Source of the DNA: Chrysogorgia sp. JL179-B06
Taxonomy: Eukaryota > Cnidaria > Anthozoa > Scleralcyonacea > Chrysogorgiidae
DNA length: 64,000 nt
Assembly (NCBI GenBank): GCA_035772405.1
Contig: JAYKKM010000065.1
Coordinates: 939,001-1,003,000 of the forward strand
Direction: 5' to 3'
Part shown: in pieces, positions 8,674-19,150 of the stretch
How the letters are laid out: each line of letters starts with the position of its first letter
Position numbering within the stretch: the stretch's first letter is position 1
Translations under genes and position numbers: made by a program
Notes under the pieces: model-generated
The model's input: the letters and a program-made list of their open reading frames with translations, nothing else
Told to the model about the DNA's origin: nothing
The model's database searches: none

Positions 8674-9803
8674 CTAACCATGCCGGTTCCTTATGGGTAC
8701 GTCTGGGGCGATCTGCCGCTTTGCTTTTCTCTCCTTACCACCAGTCTCAGTGTCCTGAAGCCAATCGGGAATGCTTTCGCCTTCGTAGGGTTTGAGGCGG
8801 TTGTGATGGACGAATTTGGGTTTAGTCTTGGGGCCCTTCTGTATGCGATATGTGAGGTCGTCCAGCCGTTCGATCACTAGAAAGGGGCCCTCGTACACGT
8901 CATCTTGCAGCTTTGGGCAGCGCCTGGGTCCCCATGGTTGAAGCTGTTGCGATGTACACCATGATGGTCATAGTTGCGCTTTTGGCGTTCAGTTTCGAGC
9001 TTGGTGTTCTCTGGCGAATTCATGTACTGTCTCCATTCTCTGCCTCAGCCGCTGGGCGTACTCGGATTTATCAGTCGCATCCTCCTGCGGTGGACTTCCC
9101 ATCACGAGTGGCACTTCTGCTTCCCTGCCTAGCATCATCATGCTCGGAGTACACCCCGTCGTCTCGTGTATAGAGATGTTCGATATGCCATCAGCAGGGG
9201 GAGGTGCTCATCCCAGTCACGCTGATGCTTGGAGGTGAATTTTGCTAGCATGGACTCCAGCATGCGGTTGTATCGCTCTACCATTCCCTCGGACTGAGGA
9301 TGCAGTTGAGTGGTTCTAGTCTTGTCGATCCCAAGAAGGGTGCACCTCTCTGTGACGACTGCAGACACGAAGTTGCGTCCTGGATCGGAGTGCAGTTGCC
9401 GTGGTACACCTAGCCGGGAGACGAACTCGTCGACTACTTTCTTGGCCACCGCCTCCTGGTTGGGGATCGCGTATGCTTTGGTCCATTTAGAAAAAATAAT
9501 CGGCCACTATTATGTATTTGTTGGAGCTGTCAGTCTCTGGTAGTGGTCCCAGGATGTCCAAAGCTACCCTCTCTAGTGGTGCCCCACGTTATACTTCTTC
9601 ATCGCAGCGCGCTGTGTCTTCTGGGGTCTTTTCCTGGCTGCGCAGAGGTCACACTTCCTACACCAGTCCCTGAGGTCATGTGAGCACTTATGGCAGTACA
9701 ATCTCTGTTTCACCCTCCTACGAGTCTTTGTCACCCCAAGGTGGCCTGCCGTCTTGACATCATGCAACTCGCGCAACATCTCCGTCTTAAGCGTCTTGGG
9801 TAT
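8674..9803 (-). pseudogene. Ty3/Gypsy integrase, frameshifted
   Basis: Reading leftwards, three pieces in different frames form one integrase. The zinc-binding HHCC domain is at about 9803-9590 (AGHLGVTKTRRR, HKC, CRKCDLC). The catalytic core is at about 9450-9140 (FVSRLGVPRQLHSD, a QSEGMVERYNRML glutamate region, LMAYRTS). The C-terminal GPY/F domain (YEGPFLVIERL, HHNRLKPYEG) ends at 8674. A further piece of the core-to-tail linker can be read between 9138 and 8898 in another frame. The gaps between pieces need frameshifts, so the gene is dead. Orientation, polypurine tract and LTR downstream agree with a 3' half Gypsy element. Confidence 0.85.
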
Positions 9804-10010
9804 AATTGAGTAATAACCTGTTTTCATCCATCCACTGTGCCACTCAGTCCAAGTCATCTTGCATTGCCTTTATTATCTCGATTGTAGAAATACCCGTGAA
9901 ATAAATTACAGTATCGTCTGCATACAAACCAATTGAATAGTTTTCAAGGCAATTTGGAAGATCGTTTATATGGAGCACAAACAAAAGAGGTCCCAGAATT
10001 GATCCCTGTG
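9804..10010 (-). pseudogene. LINE reverse transcriptase fragment embedded in Gypsy pol
   Basis: The minus strand reads QGSILGPLLFVLHINDL followed by the catalytic YADDTVIYF motif and then WMDENRLLL, which are motifs of a CR1/Jockey-type LINE reverse transcriptase and not of Gypsy. Only about 70 codons are present, from just before the PQGSILGP motif to the C-terminal thumb. It lies precisely between Gypsy RNase H and Gypsy integrase, on the same strand, with no stop apart from one near its 3' end. It replaces the normal RNase H-integrase linker. Confidence 0.8.
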
Positions 10011-10106
10011 TGAACCATCTGGCCAGCTGACCCTGCGGATTTCTGAAGTTTAACAGCTAACGGAGTGCCCCATGGTCTGTCCGAATCAGGAACGGCTGCT
10101 CACTTT
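10011..10106 (-). pseudogene. Gypsy RNase H fragment
   Basis: The minus strand reads FLIRTDHGALR, then a stop where tryptophan is usual, then LLNFRNPQGQLAR, the conserved TDH...L end of Gypsy RNase H. Only about 32 codons remain, joined upstream to hAT-like sequence and downstream to the LINE fragment. Confidence 0.85.
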
Positions 10107-11273
10107 GTTTTTGTAATAATTTGCTCGCAGTGGGTTCTTGCATCATTGACAGCTCGCTGAACATCTGTTTTGAGTGCATCCTATCAAAAATAGAAAACCA
10201 CGAAGGATGGTTACTTGGGATTTGGGAAGAGCTTAAAAACACTGTTTAACAATTTGAAATTTTGCAAAACTACATTAACCACCATATTTAATATTTACCC
10301 TGACTATGAGGTTCAGTAAGTGCGCAAAACAGCCCGCAGATGCTACATGCATGGGCGGTAGAATGGGAAAACGATCATCATCGTCATCATCATCGGATTC
10401 CTCACGAATCTCGTCTGGTGCTTCAAGATTCACATCGCTGTTCAGGGCAAGTGTTACGTTGGCAGCATTATCTGATACTCCAATGTGGAATTTCCCTTCT
10501 GCACCTATCCAGTTGTTTCGCACCACCTGCAACTAAATGTCAAATTAATTACAGATTTAGAGTATTAGCAAATAAACAAACTTCATTGAAAATGAGTTTT
10601 ACCTACCGACTTTCTTCTGTTGTAGGAATGCGCACTATTTAAAAATTCTTCGACTACCAGAAGAGCATTTTAAACTTCGAAGGCTGTTAAGTCGGAGTTC
10701 ACCACCACCCAGTGAGCCGTCACCGTCATGTACTCACGGTTTTGCCCTTCACACTTCCACATGTCCGTGGTGAAGTTGATCCCACTTTTGGACGACTGGA
10801 TTGACTTCTTGTTTTTCCCTTCTAAATCAGAATAAATTTCTGGGACGACTGCGTTTGTCAGCTCTTTTCTTGAAACGATAAAATATCGCGGCTCTAGTAC
10901 TTGCAAAAGCTCGCGAAACCCTTCATTCTCTACAACCGAATATGGTCGTAGATCAATTGCTACCATCCTGCCAATAGCATTGGTGATTTATTTGGCCTTT
11001 TTCTAACGGTGTGTTACGTGAGAATGTTTGCTGGATACTCAGCTGTGTTATTGAGCCAGTTGAGGAAGATCCAGATGGGCTACAAAGTTTTAGATGCTCC
11101 CATAAAGGCCCATTCCCCCACGACTTGGATTTTGTAGTAGAGCTTCTGCGACTGACAACCTTCCGACACTTTCTACAAGTAGGCTTTGAAGCATCAATTC
11201 GATTTTTTATATAACTATCCCAGATGCTTGATGCGGAATGATCGGTACGTTTTCTCTTCTCAGCAGTCGCCAT
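10107..11273 (-). pseudogene. ZBED/hAT transposase, 5' exons, broken
   Basis: The minus-strand ATG at 11273 (MATAEKRKR) opens a BED zinc finger (SIWDSYIKN, CRKCRKVVSRR, a histidine and cysteine in LWEHLKLC). After a frameshift in an A run and a TAA near 10985, the frame continues with MVAIDLRPYSVVENEGFR and ISFTTDMW-like INFTTDMW, hallmarks of ZBED-type hAT transposases. An intron with GTAGGT donor and an AG acceptor lies at about 10520-10606. The next exon has VSDNAANV, a D-rich insert and CFAHLLNLIV, followed by a GTAAAT donor at about 10290. A last possible exon (10110-10187) follows a TAG acceptor. The C-terminal dimerisation domain is missing, cut off by Gypsy sequence. Confidence 0.75.
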
Positions 11274-11345
11274 ATATTTGTCTTCTTCTCGGAGCTTTCG
11301 TTTTATTACGCAAACACGGCAAAGAAGCCAGATGAAGTCAGACAC

Positions 11346-11429
11346 GATTCTTTGTGAACAATTTTAATGACATTGAAAGGTCTTCCATTGTCTAGAACAC
11401 TGAACATACGTTAACAGGACGGTTAAACA
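11346..11429. other. Short non-coding spacer
   Basis: Nothing recognised between the hAT gene and the tandem repeat. Confidence 0.4.
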
Positions 11430-11586
11430 CTAAACAGTTCAAAATCATATTGGTGGGGCAGCAAAATGTTGGTCGGGAAGGCTAAACAGTTCAATATCAT
11501 CTTGGTGAAGCAACAAAATTGTAGTCAGGAAGGCTAAACAGTTCAACATAATATTGTTGGAGCAGCAAAATGGTAGGAAGGTTAAA
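11430..11586 (+). repeat. Three tandem 52-bp repeats
   Basis: Units starting CTAAACAGTTCAA at 11430, 11482 and 11534 each continue with ATCATATTGG-like, GCAGCAAAAT and GGAAGG blocks. Divergence is roughly 15-20 percent. Confidence 0.85.
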
Positions 11587-12464
11587 CAGGCCCATTACAT
11601 GGATTAATCGTTATGTTTAATTATAACTGTACATCCTATGTTAATTAATAAACTACACAAAACAAACCAATTCCACTTGATTGAAGTAAATACATAAGGT
11701 ACATGTTATAGTAAATTAAGTTCCTTATATTAAAGTGCTTCAGGAAATATTTTAATATTTAAACATTATGATTGAGGCCTTGGATAGTTTGTTTTGATAG
11801 AGGTAAATATATGAGGTAAATATATTTAATAATTCATATGGTTATATACAAAATCATGTTCAGTAATATATTGGGAAATAAATGCACAAATTAAAACAAC
11901 ACATAAATAAAAATATATAACAGAGTAACACAATTATATATTTTACCAACTCCAGCCAACCTTACCATATATTATATTATCAAAATAATGTCCCAAGCGC
12001 CTAGGGAACTTTCACAAATCCTCCTGAGGCTTGAGGGACACTTAATCACTGATTTCCCATCATGTCATAGTATTAGTTTGTAATACATGTTTACCGACAA
12101 AATATAATTTGTATTGTCTAATGAGGGGAAACTTAGAAAGTTTCCCTGTTTTGAGGACATTTTGGGATTAATTAATCATTCAGTTTCACCCATTGAGAAC
12201 AAAAGAAATAGAGGAAAACATAGTATTATAATATTTGACATAATTTCTTATTTATAGAATTTATCAATAACAACAATTTATTAAACACACTATATATGTA
12301 AACAGTGTATAATAATACTACATTATACACCAGCCTCGTACCCAGGGTCTTATCTCCGATGATTATACACCAGGCAATGACAGGCAAGTGAAACTTTAAA
12401 GTAAACAACTCACTCAGTAACATGAACCAGACGAAACTTTATTGGCGCTTTCTCGGTATATGAA
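11587..12464. other. AT-rich non-coding stretch
   Basis: No gene seen; low-complexity AT-rich sequence with scattered poly-A runs. The only possible ORF (12226-12423, minus) has no recognisable features. Confidence 0.5.
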
Positions 12465-12469
12465 CAACC

Positions 12470-12649
12470 CAGGCGCGGATTTAGAAGTTAGTCGCATAAA
12501 TTAGATTTAGAATTTGCAATTCAAAATACCTGTGAATAACAATCCTATTGGATAGGTTTTTGTTCTGAATTATTCTTAAGAAAAGCATAACCAATAGGGT
12601 TGTTCATGAAGTGTCTAATTTATGCGACTAACTTCTAAATCCGCGCCTG
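12470..12649. mobile_element. 180-bp hAT-type MITE with 36-bp perfect TIRs
   Basis: Perfect 36-bp inverted ends, CAGGCGCGGATTTAG... and its complement ...CTAAATCCGCGCCTG, enclose a core that itself pairs (ACAATCCTATTGG with CCAATAGGGTTGT). CAACC sits directly outside both ends (12465-12469 and 12650-12654). CAGG-CGGAT termini are typical of hAT elements, and a 5-bp duplication fits the hAT5 type. There is no coding capacity. Confidence 0.85.
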
Positions 12650-12654
12650 CAACC

Positions 12655-13468
12655 TTACGGAAGTTCAAACCTTAATACACTATATTACTAACCCTAATTT
12701 AGTAATACAGGCACAGTAGTCCATTTCAATTCAAGTTGTTCAATTATCGAGATATAAATTTTGGCTGAAGTAAACATGGTGCAAACATAATGAAATACAC
12801 TGATTCATTAGCATTAATTAATATATTATTCATGATATATCCTTACTTGATAATTTTTGCAGAGGGACTTTTGGCTGATGGCTGTTTATAGGAAACTTTA
12901 GTAGTGTAACTTCGCGAACTGGAATAAAGTCAAAGAAAGACTTTGACGATACTATAAAGCTTGGACTTTTCCCTCTCCACAGCAAGGATAAGCTTAACCT
13001 TCTGCTCACCTAGTTCTTCAGGGCGCATGATTTCTCCTTTTCTGCCAAAGAACTCACATTCAACAGATGCTATGAAACGTTGTTGTTGGAAGGCATTTTG
13101 AACTGAAGATTGCTATTAGAGCTCTGCTATATAGGATTGTCGAAGAACTGGTCTTGAAAGGTCAAGGTCACTCACCGTTGCTCCCGCCAAACGAATACGA
13201 TCTTTTGATTGCTCAAATGCTAAATATTGCCTACTGTAAAGGCTAATTTTAGTACAACCGTTGCTCCCGCCATTTCTCCAAAGCATACAATCAGGATAGC
13301 GCGATGTTATGTAGCGGCCTGTGCCGCTGACATACTGCAGCGCCCGGATTGGAGAGGATTACGGGCACATGAAACTCCAACGCACGTAAACTCCGGCCTC
13401 AACTCGCGGTATTATCACGGGTATTATATTGCTGTACTCGATAACAATGGGTATTTACACTCGTAGTC
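12655..13468. other. Non-coding stretch
   Basis: No recognisable coding sequence; the frame at 13227-13466 shows no domain. Contains poly-AT segments. Confidence 0.45.
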
Positions 13469-13530
13469 CTATTATATATATATATAATATAATATTATAA
13501 TATATATAATATAATATTATATATTATATG
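13469..13530. repeat. TA-rich low-complexity repeat
   Basis: Runs of TATATA and AATATAATATTATA extending over about 60 bp, largely self-complementary. Confidence 0.85.
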
Positions 13531-13612
13531 TTAGTGCATGCAATAATACACATGCAAAATTAGAATTTATAATTTTGAAATTCTGACCGTTGCTTGAGCA
13601 ACAGTTGCAACT

Positions 13613-13629
13613 CTCTGGATCCGCCCCTG
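13613..13629 (+). mobile_element. Right end of a hAT-like element
   Basis: CTCTGGATCCGCCCCTG is the typical right terminus of hAT elements (inverted CAGGGGCGGATCC). LINE coding sequence starts immediately after it, so a hAT appears to have landed in a LINE. The left end was not found. Confidence 0.45.
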
Positions 13630-14340
13630 CTACTCTATCGACAGGTTGATGGAAAAGATCAATCAAATGCCCTTCAAAGAGATCTTGATGTCCTCGCTGA
13701 ATGGTCTCAAACCTGGCAGTTAAAGTTCAATCTTAAAAAATGCTATCACCTTACAATTACTAAGAAGAAATCACCATATGTGAGTAATTATCACATACAA
13801 GAGCGTGTGCTGGAATTAAAAGCCAACAAACCTATCTTGAAGTTTAGCTCAGAACCAACCTTAGATGGGACAAACATATTTGCAAAATCACTGGCAAGGC
13901 AAATCGATCCTTAGGTTTTGTGAGGCACAACGTTAGCCACTGTCCCCAACTGGTGAAAAATCAGGCAATTTATGCACTTGTTAGACCTCACCTAGAGTAT
14001 GCTGCAACATCCTGGTATCCATACCATAGACAGGATATCCAGGCTCTGGAGATGGTCCAAAGCACAGTTGCTCGTTTTGTCACTCGAGATTATAATAGAC
14101 AACCAGGATCTGCACAGAGCAATACATAGTAACGTTGCAATTGATATCCCAACTTACTTCAAACACCCTCTTCGAACTTCAAGTAACTATCATGAACTTC
14201 GATATGTTAACCCTCAAACATCATCTGACGTGTATAAATACAGCTTCCCCCCAGGACAATAGTCGAGTGGAATATGCTACCACCTGAAATACTGCAACCA
14301 CATCAACTAATCTCTTTAAGAACAAAGTATCTGAACATAT
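13630..14340 (+). pseudogene. LINE reverse transcriptase C-terminal region, broken
   Basis: After the hAT end the reading begins inside the RT (DQSNALQRDLDVLAEW, WQLKFNLKKC) and continues in shifted frames with LVRPHLEYAATSWYPY, ALEMVQSTVARFV and YNRQ. These are the conserved C-terminal blocks of CR1/Jockey-group LINEs (YALVRPHLEYA). At least two frameshifts and stops are present. The N-terminal endonuclease and the catalytic FADD motif are absent. Confidence 0.8.
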
Positions 14341-14495
14341 TTTTAGCATTGTTAGAGGATAATGAACGTATATACTAGTAGTTTTTATTTTTAAAAATTA
14401 ATTTGTACTTTTATATTATGTTTATATGTGTCTGACACCTTGCAATTTATGGGAGCCATCTCCCTCTGCAAGTGTCATTATAGATGTAGATTGAC
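14341..14495 (+). repeat. LINE 3' UTR
   Basis: Follows the RT remnant, with a possible hairpin GCAATTTATGGGAGCC...CTCCCTCTGC resembling a 3' recognition structure. The boundary is approximate. Confidence 0.4.
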
Positions 14496-15366
14496 TTCGT
14501 GGAGCTTCAGCACTGCCGCATTTTTCCTCGGTTCTCGTTCGATAGTTGTCGAACTACGTTTCGTTTTATTCTTCTTTGGTTGGGTTGCTTCAGCTTGTTG
14601 TGGATCTTCTATGTGGAGAAAACGTTAGGGGTTTGTACAAGAAACGTCATGCACGTGGCATTTGCTGTTGTGATGACAATGAAATGCACTTACCTTCTTT
14701 TTCAGACTCACTATCTTGTTCAGCTTCAACCATGAAAAAACCCCGAATGTTCACGACCGCTTTCGAAAGCCTTCTTTAAATCTTCGTCCGATAAAACGCG
14801 ATTCTTTTCTATATCCTATATAGCCAACATCGACTGTCTTGTTTAGACATTCTCCATTCAAGTCATTTCCATATGAGGAAATGAATTCTCTTTATTTCAT
14901 GTGATTCGTACTTTGGAAGTTTTCAATGTAGTGATTCTCACAGGTGCGGCTCGTAAATAGGGGGCAGGAGATGACATTCCAGTGGCCCATTTTCAGGGGG
15001 GTGGGGGGTTGCGACTACCGGTATAGAGACACTGTAAGTTTATATAATATAATTATGCAAACATCTTATGTTCTTTGGTTTAAATCTTCTACAGGTAAAA
15101 AAGACAAAAAAGTATTTACAATCCAATGCGTGCACTTTATTTATTGGCATGATGTCAAAAACCTTTGCCACATAAATTACAATAAATTTTTATTAAAAAG
15201 ATTGCTTGAAAAAGTTTATGTTGAAATGTGATTTATGTGAGTGGTGTCCAAGTAATCCAACTTATTTTCAAAGTTGTCCAACTAGTTTCCAAGTTCCCAC
15301 GTGCATGTTTTTATGAAAATATATTTATTTAGATAATCAATAATCCCTTTAACTGTTTTGATGTTG
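14496..15366. other. Unassigned stretch
   Basis: Several short overlapping frames at 14428-14780 show no recognised domain, and a frame at 14944-15231 likewise. No gene is supported. Confidence 0.4.
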
Positions 15367-15417
15367 ATGCTAGCTTGTCAACAATGCTAGCTTGTCAACA
15401 ATGCTAGCTTATCAACA
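15367..15417 (+). repeat. Three tandem 17-bp repeats
   Basis: ATGCTAGCTTGTCAACA occurs three times head to tail, the third with one change. Confidence 0.9.
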
Positions 15418-15422
15418 ATTTT

Positions 15423-15501
15423 GAGGCCACGAGGGGATATGTGATTTATTCACTGAGGGCGAAGCCCGAGTTGAATAAATCACATTTCCCCGAGAGGCCT
15501 C
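15423..15501. repeat. 79-bp hairpin (MITE-like)
   Basis: GAGGCCACGAGGGGA...GTGATTTATTCA pairs with TGAATAAATCAC...CCCCGAGAGGCCTC, with a GGGCGAAGCCC loop stem. Arms are about 30 bp. Confidence 0.8.
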
Positions 15502-16014
15502 GAAATAACTTGCTTATATTCCACATGTGCGAGGTTCAGAGAAGAGACAATAGCAACATGGGCTGCGCGCTGTAACAATAGAATAAAAGCATTTAAGCAC
15601 ATACTGTACGTACCCAATAAAATTTCAAGTGCTAAATTTGAATTGTAAAGTGTTTTGCTCGCTTGGTATAACACATGCTAAAGTTTGACGAAAACGGTTG
15701 CATATCGTTCAGACATGAGTGAGTCGGATGAAGAGATTTTCTTAACACAATAAGTTTCGCGATTCCTTTAGGGCGAGTAGGGGGATTAGATGACATTCTG
15801 TGTGTTGATCTACAGCTGGTTTGTTTTGAAAACGAGAGCGAAAAGCAGTTTGAGAAAACTAACGAAAAGACTACTTCAAAACTGGAATTGTAGTCGTAAA
15901 TGATGGAGAGCTTTTGGCACGAAATAGCGAACGGATACCAGCGAATACTAAAAAGACAACGTCGTGGTGTTTAAGTGTAATTCGATACAAGGCTTATTAA
16001 AGTGTGTATTATTC
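15502..16014. other. Unassigned stretch
   Basis: No coding sequence or repeat boundary recognised. Confidence 0.4.
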
Positions 16015-16386
16015 CCTCGCCGGCGCGAAGGCCTGAGGGCGAGGGTGCTAATATCGACCGGCGTTTAGTCCCTTATCATGGGAAATGCAAAGGGACAGCA
16101 TATGTATATATATTCAAGATCAATGGCCCATGCGTGGCATCAGAAAATTTGGCCCTGGTAACTCAAATATGGTAAATATCTGCATTTGAATTAATATTTA
16201 AATTGAACCGTAAAAGAAAAGTACGTGTTTTGTCGGGTTATACGCTGAATGAAGATTTGAGTTCAAAACGATCGTGAAAAGGCAGTGAAAATGCAATATA
16301 TCGTCGTCGAAAGATGTCAAGTTCGTAAATCAAGTTTTATACGTGGCGTCAAAACTAAAGGTAAACCCGTTTTCGTTTTTTTTGTG
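16015..16386 (+). repeat. Inverted ~370-bp repeat, right member
   Basis: Complement of 6917-7290 in opposite orientation, including the CCCTCGCC...GGCGAGGG hairpin at its start and ending GGTAAACCCGTTTTCG. A poly-T run follows, mirrored by a poly-A run outside the left member, so the similarity reaches the outer edges. A shorter relative of the GC-rich end recurs at 20041-20095. Confidence 0.75.
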
Positions 16387-16853
16387 GGTACCGCGTATAG
16401 TCACGGCGTTGAGGTGGCTTAGGGAGTTAGGGGTTCAACATCGAAATTACAACTGCGCAACTCATGTACTCATTCGGAATTCATCGGAAAATGTCGTCCC
16501 ATCGATCATCTCCTAGAAAATCTCGAAAAATCTTAACTTGTCGATAAGTTCAACGCACAAAGGTCGTGTCGTTTAAGTTGGCAATGCTCGTGATCTAATT
16601 CGTGGTGTCTTCTGATCAAGTGCGTTTTAATTTTGGCTAAATAATTCCCTCTTCCCCGTGGCGTGTCTTCTGATCGAGTGCGTTTGGCTTGTGTAGTTTA
16701 CATTTATATAAAGGTAAGTTGTATCTTTCTCGTTTTCACTTATTTACTGTTTCTTTGATCATAAAATTATGTGCTTAATAGCTTCGCTCCTCTGAGTAGC
16801 TACTATGTTGTTTATATTGTCTGTGACTGTTTTTGTTGTATATTTCTTCGTCA
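16387..16853. other. Unassigned stretch with a short direct repeat
   Basis: GTGTCTTCTGATC(A/G)AGTGCGTTT occurs twice, about 16605 and 16663. Otherwise nothing recognised. Confidence 0.45.
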
Positions 16854-18715
16854 AATTCACCACTTGCATGCTGGCAAGCACGTGTAGTTGTCACGTGGTT
16901 AAAATGTAAACAAATACGAAAGTTCGTACAATCGTCCGCAATGGCTGATAGTTCCGCAATAGCGGATAGTGCTGAAAGTGTTCATTTATTGTTAAATATC
17001 TCAACCCAACGCTTTCACATTTCGTTTTACGTGAACAAACTATAAAAGTAAATATGAAACGCGGTTTTATATCTCTAAATCATGTTCTGGTTCAAACGAT
17101 TAGGAATTTTATTAGATTTATAAGTCATCGAAAGCACGCGCACGCGAAGCCGCGAATCTCCTTGTGGCTGTGTTGTGCGTTTTAGTTTGACATTGCATCT
17201 GTATTTCCCTTACGTTAAGGAAGGAAGGAATTATCGAATCTGTTAGATTAACAGCTGCGTCCACTCTTCCTGCATAGAAACGCAATCAAGTAATATGAAT
17301 CTCGAACTTGTGTCTGTGAGCATACACGCGCTACGTAACCTGATATAAAAATGTCTCGCGTAAAATCAAATGATAAGTTCCAATCAATAAGCATCCGAGA
17401 GCTACAAAAATACTAAGCTGATCGTGGTGTATCTGTAAGTGTCAGTGAGCATTTGAAGTCTGTTTTGATACATAGCTGCTTCGGCCCAAATTTCGAATAG
17501 GATGGCCAAGAAAGATGTCTGAAGCAACGATATTTATTTATTTATGACAAATTCATTGATGCATGTTATAGAGAAAAACAAATAAATAGAAGTAAATTAA
17601 AGAAATAATATACATTTATTAATAAGAAAGGTAAACGCATTCATTATTGAACTATAGAATTGCAAAAGAAATATTAACCTTTGAATTGTAGCGGATGGTA
17701 TTTCTTGGATCGTTCAACAGACTATGAATATCCATAAGTTAAATGCGTTAGTCTCAATAGCAAATTTTATACATCACATATAAAGTTTAATCTCACCTCG
17801 TTAAAATAGGGCAAGCCCTGTGGTAGTGAATTATGTTGGATCTTCTCTCGTTAAAATAGGGCAAGCCTTGTGGTAGTGAATTTGGTTGGATCTTCTCTTG
17901 CTAAAATGGGGCAAGCCCTGTGGTAATGCACTGAATTCTGTTGGATCTTCTCTCGTTAAAATAGGGCAAGCCCTGTGGTAGTGAATTCTGTTGGATCTTC
18001 TCTCGCTAAAATAGGGCAAGCTGTGCGCAAGTGATAGGTTGTCTTCTGATCTTTGAATATTTTGATTCATCATATAACTGTATAACAAGTTCAGACTTCA
18101 AATGCTCACTTACAGATACACCACGATCAGCTTAGTATTTTTGTTGCTGTCGGATGCTTATTGATTGGAACTTATCATTTGATTTTACGCGAGACATTTT
18201 TTATATCAGGTTACGTACAGCGCATATATGCTCACGGCACAAGTTCGAGATTCATATTACTTTACAGTTTCAATGTATGCGTTTCTATGCAGGAAGAGTG
18301 GACGCAGCTGTTAATCTAACAGATTCGATGATAATTCCTCCCTCCCTTCCTTAACGTAAGGGAAATACATATGCAATGTCAAAATAAAACGCACAACACA
18401 GCCACAAGGAAATTCGCGGCTTCGCGTGCGTGTGCCTTCGATGACTTATAAATCTAATAAAATTCTTAATCGTTTGAACCAGAACATGATTTAGAGATAT
18501 AAAACCGCGTTTCATATTTACTTTTATGGTTTGTTCACGTAAAACGAAATGTAAAAGCTTTGGGTTGAGATATTTGTCAATAAATGAACACTTTCAGCAC
18601 TATCCGCTATTGCGGCACTATCAGCCATTGCGGACGATTGTACGAACTTTCGTATTTGTTTACATTTTAACCACGTGACAACTACATGTGCTTGCCAGCG
18701 TGCAAGTGGTGAATT
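16854..18715. mobile_element. Foldback element with ~620-bp inverted arms
   Basis: Left arm 16854-17470 and right arm 18088-18715 are near-perfect inverted copies starting AATTCACCACTTGCA and ending TGCAAGTGGTGAATT. A short frame of about 60 codons is mirrored in both arms (WLKCKQIRKFVQSSAMADS) but matches no family I know and may be fortuitous. The 600-bp centre holds a tandem repeat. No transposase is encoded, so it is probably a non-autonomous foldback. Confidence 0.8.
17794..18022 (+). repeat. Five tandem ~50-56-bp repeats in the foldback loop
   Basis: Units begin TCTC(A/T)C(C)TCG and contain TTAAAATAGGGCAAGCC, TGTGGTAGTGAAT and GTTGGATCTTC. Starts are near 17794, 17844, 17894, 17950 and 18000; one unit carries a 6-bp insertion. 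Confidence 0.9.
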
Positions 18716-19035
18716 CAAATGTTATATCCATCTGACAGTTTCAGGTGAAGAAGTCAGTCTAAATTTGGCGACAATACTGGTAAACAGTGTATAGCAAATC
18801 ATTGACTGCTATAATTTTTGCATAAGGTCAACATATTTATGCAGTAATTGGAATGGCTTGAACAATATTTTGTTACATGGGAATTGTTTGTATGGTTGCA
18901 TTAAAGTCATTAAAGGTTCTGTAAATAAAGATGTTTTGTTGTTAACTGATGTTCCTGTCATGGTATCAATAAATGAACTTATAGTGAATAATTAGCTGTA
19001 GAAATTGCGTTTACAAACCAACTATGAATATTTAA
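18716..19035 (+). repeat. Diverged direct repeat, first copy
   Basis: About 18895-18995 resembles 19725-19835 (shared TTTTGTTGTTRACWGATGTTCCT, CATGGTAT, ACCTATAGTGAAT-like motifs). The rest of the stretch shows nothing identified. Confidence 0.5.
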
Positions 19036-19150
19036 CACTTATTTACTGGGACCGAGGGAAACAGTATGTGGTCCAAGTATGTGGTCCTGAGACCGTCGAT
19101 GAAAGCAGTGTGTCAAAACACTGCTTTCCAAAGGTCCCAGTAAATAAGTG
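19036..19150. repeat. 115-bp hairpin MITE-like repeat
   Basis: CACTTATTTACTGGGACC and GGTCCCAGTAAATAAGTG are perfect 18-bp inverted ends; a second internal stem (AGCAGTGT and ACACTGCT) sits at 19104-19125. Confidence 0.85.

Noticed and set aside
10306..10642. Plus-strand frames rich in Ser or His
   Set aside because: They are antisense to the D-rich insert of the hAT transposase.
14428..14780. Overlapping plus-strand frames of 66-78 codons
   Set aside because: All three frames are open by chance; none has a recognisable motif.
17794..18022. CRISPR-like repeats
   Set aside because: Units are direct tandem repeats with no unique spacers.
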